Of a stretch of DNA of 12,298 nt, positions 12,284 to 12,298 are shown piece after piece. Every line of letters begins with the position of its first letter. Position 1 is the stretch's first letter. The notes below the pieces were generated by a model that ran no database searches, had not been told where the DNA came from, and saw only the letters and a program-made list of their open reading frames with translations. Position numbers and translations under genes: made by a program. The stretch comes from Treponema sp. (GTDB lineage: Bacteria; Spirochaetota; Spirochaetia; Treponematales; Treponemataceae): NCBI GenBank assembly GCA_016297415.1, contig JAEDGQ010000057.1, forward strand, positions 1-12,298, in the 5' to 3' direction.

Positions 12284-12298
12284 TTTTGCTTCGCAAAA
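12284..12298. repeat. Palindrome at the right window edge, upstream of feoB
   Basis: TTTTGC and GCAAAA form a perfect 6-bp stem around TTC and reach the last base of the window. GGCTTT precedes the left arm, so the stem could extend further if the missing sequence continues AGCC. It may be a terminator or repeat upstream of feoB; the truncation prevents a firm call. Confidence 0.35.

Overview
This window looks like a chromosomal segment of a low-GC spirochaete, most likely a host-associated Treponema. That rests on the AT-rich composition, the infC-rpmI-rplT cluster running directly into a ZapB-like coiled-coil gene and zapA, a lipoprotein glycosidase, a GAF/HD-GYP protein, and a FeoB with a small Cys-rich partner. 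The genus is an inference from recognised protein families; no rRNA gene or marker search was available. I see no phage genes, transposase, CRISPR array, tRNA or rRNA.

Layout. (1) 59-2571, plus strand: a tight six-gene cluster, infC, rpmI, rplT, a ZapB-like coiled-coil gene, zapA and a YaiI/DUF188 gene, with 9-27 bp gaps. It joins translation (IF3, L35, L20) to division-ring factors. (2) 2572-5962, minus strand: a GH3 lipoprotein glycosidase, an RsmB/NSUN-type RNA m5C methyltransferase overlapping it by 17 nt, and a GAF-HD-GYP protein that may have its own promoter across the methyltransferase stop codon. This cluster meets the plus-strand cluster tail to tail with no spacer. (3) 6020-6838, plus strand: a short-chain dehydrogenase divergent from the GH3 gene. 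Both genes have an extended -10 box so close to the ATG that their mRNAs may be leaderless. (4) 6837-6970: a GC-rich (about 65%) non-coding repeat, followed at once by a good promoter for pncB (nicotinate phosphoribosyltransferase, 7095-8558). (5) 8564-8686: a long imperfect hairpin that fills the gap between convergent pncB and a regulator gene. It shares a 19-bp core (18/19 identical, opposite orientation) with the first repeat. (6) 8687-9409, minus strand: a response-regulator-like protein with a degenerate receiver and an OmpR-type winged helix. A perfect 14-bp inverted repeat brackets its promoter. (7) 9553-12227, minus strand: feoB, a 51-aa FeoB-associated Cys-rich membrane protein, and a strong bidirectional terminator.

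The coding regions are mostly ordinary core functions: translation, division, NAD salvage, ferrous iron uptake, cyclic-dinucleotide signalling and cell-wall turnover. The most unusual material is non-coding: the two related repeats that abut stop codons, the inverted repeat around the regulator promoter, and several promoters that imply very short or absent 5' leaders.
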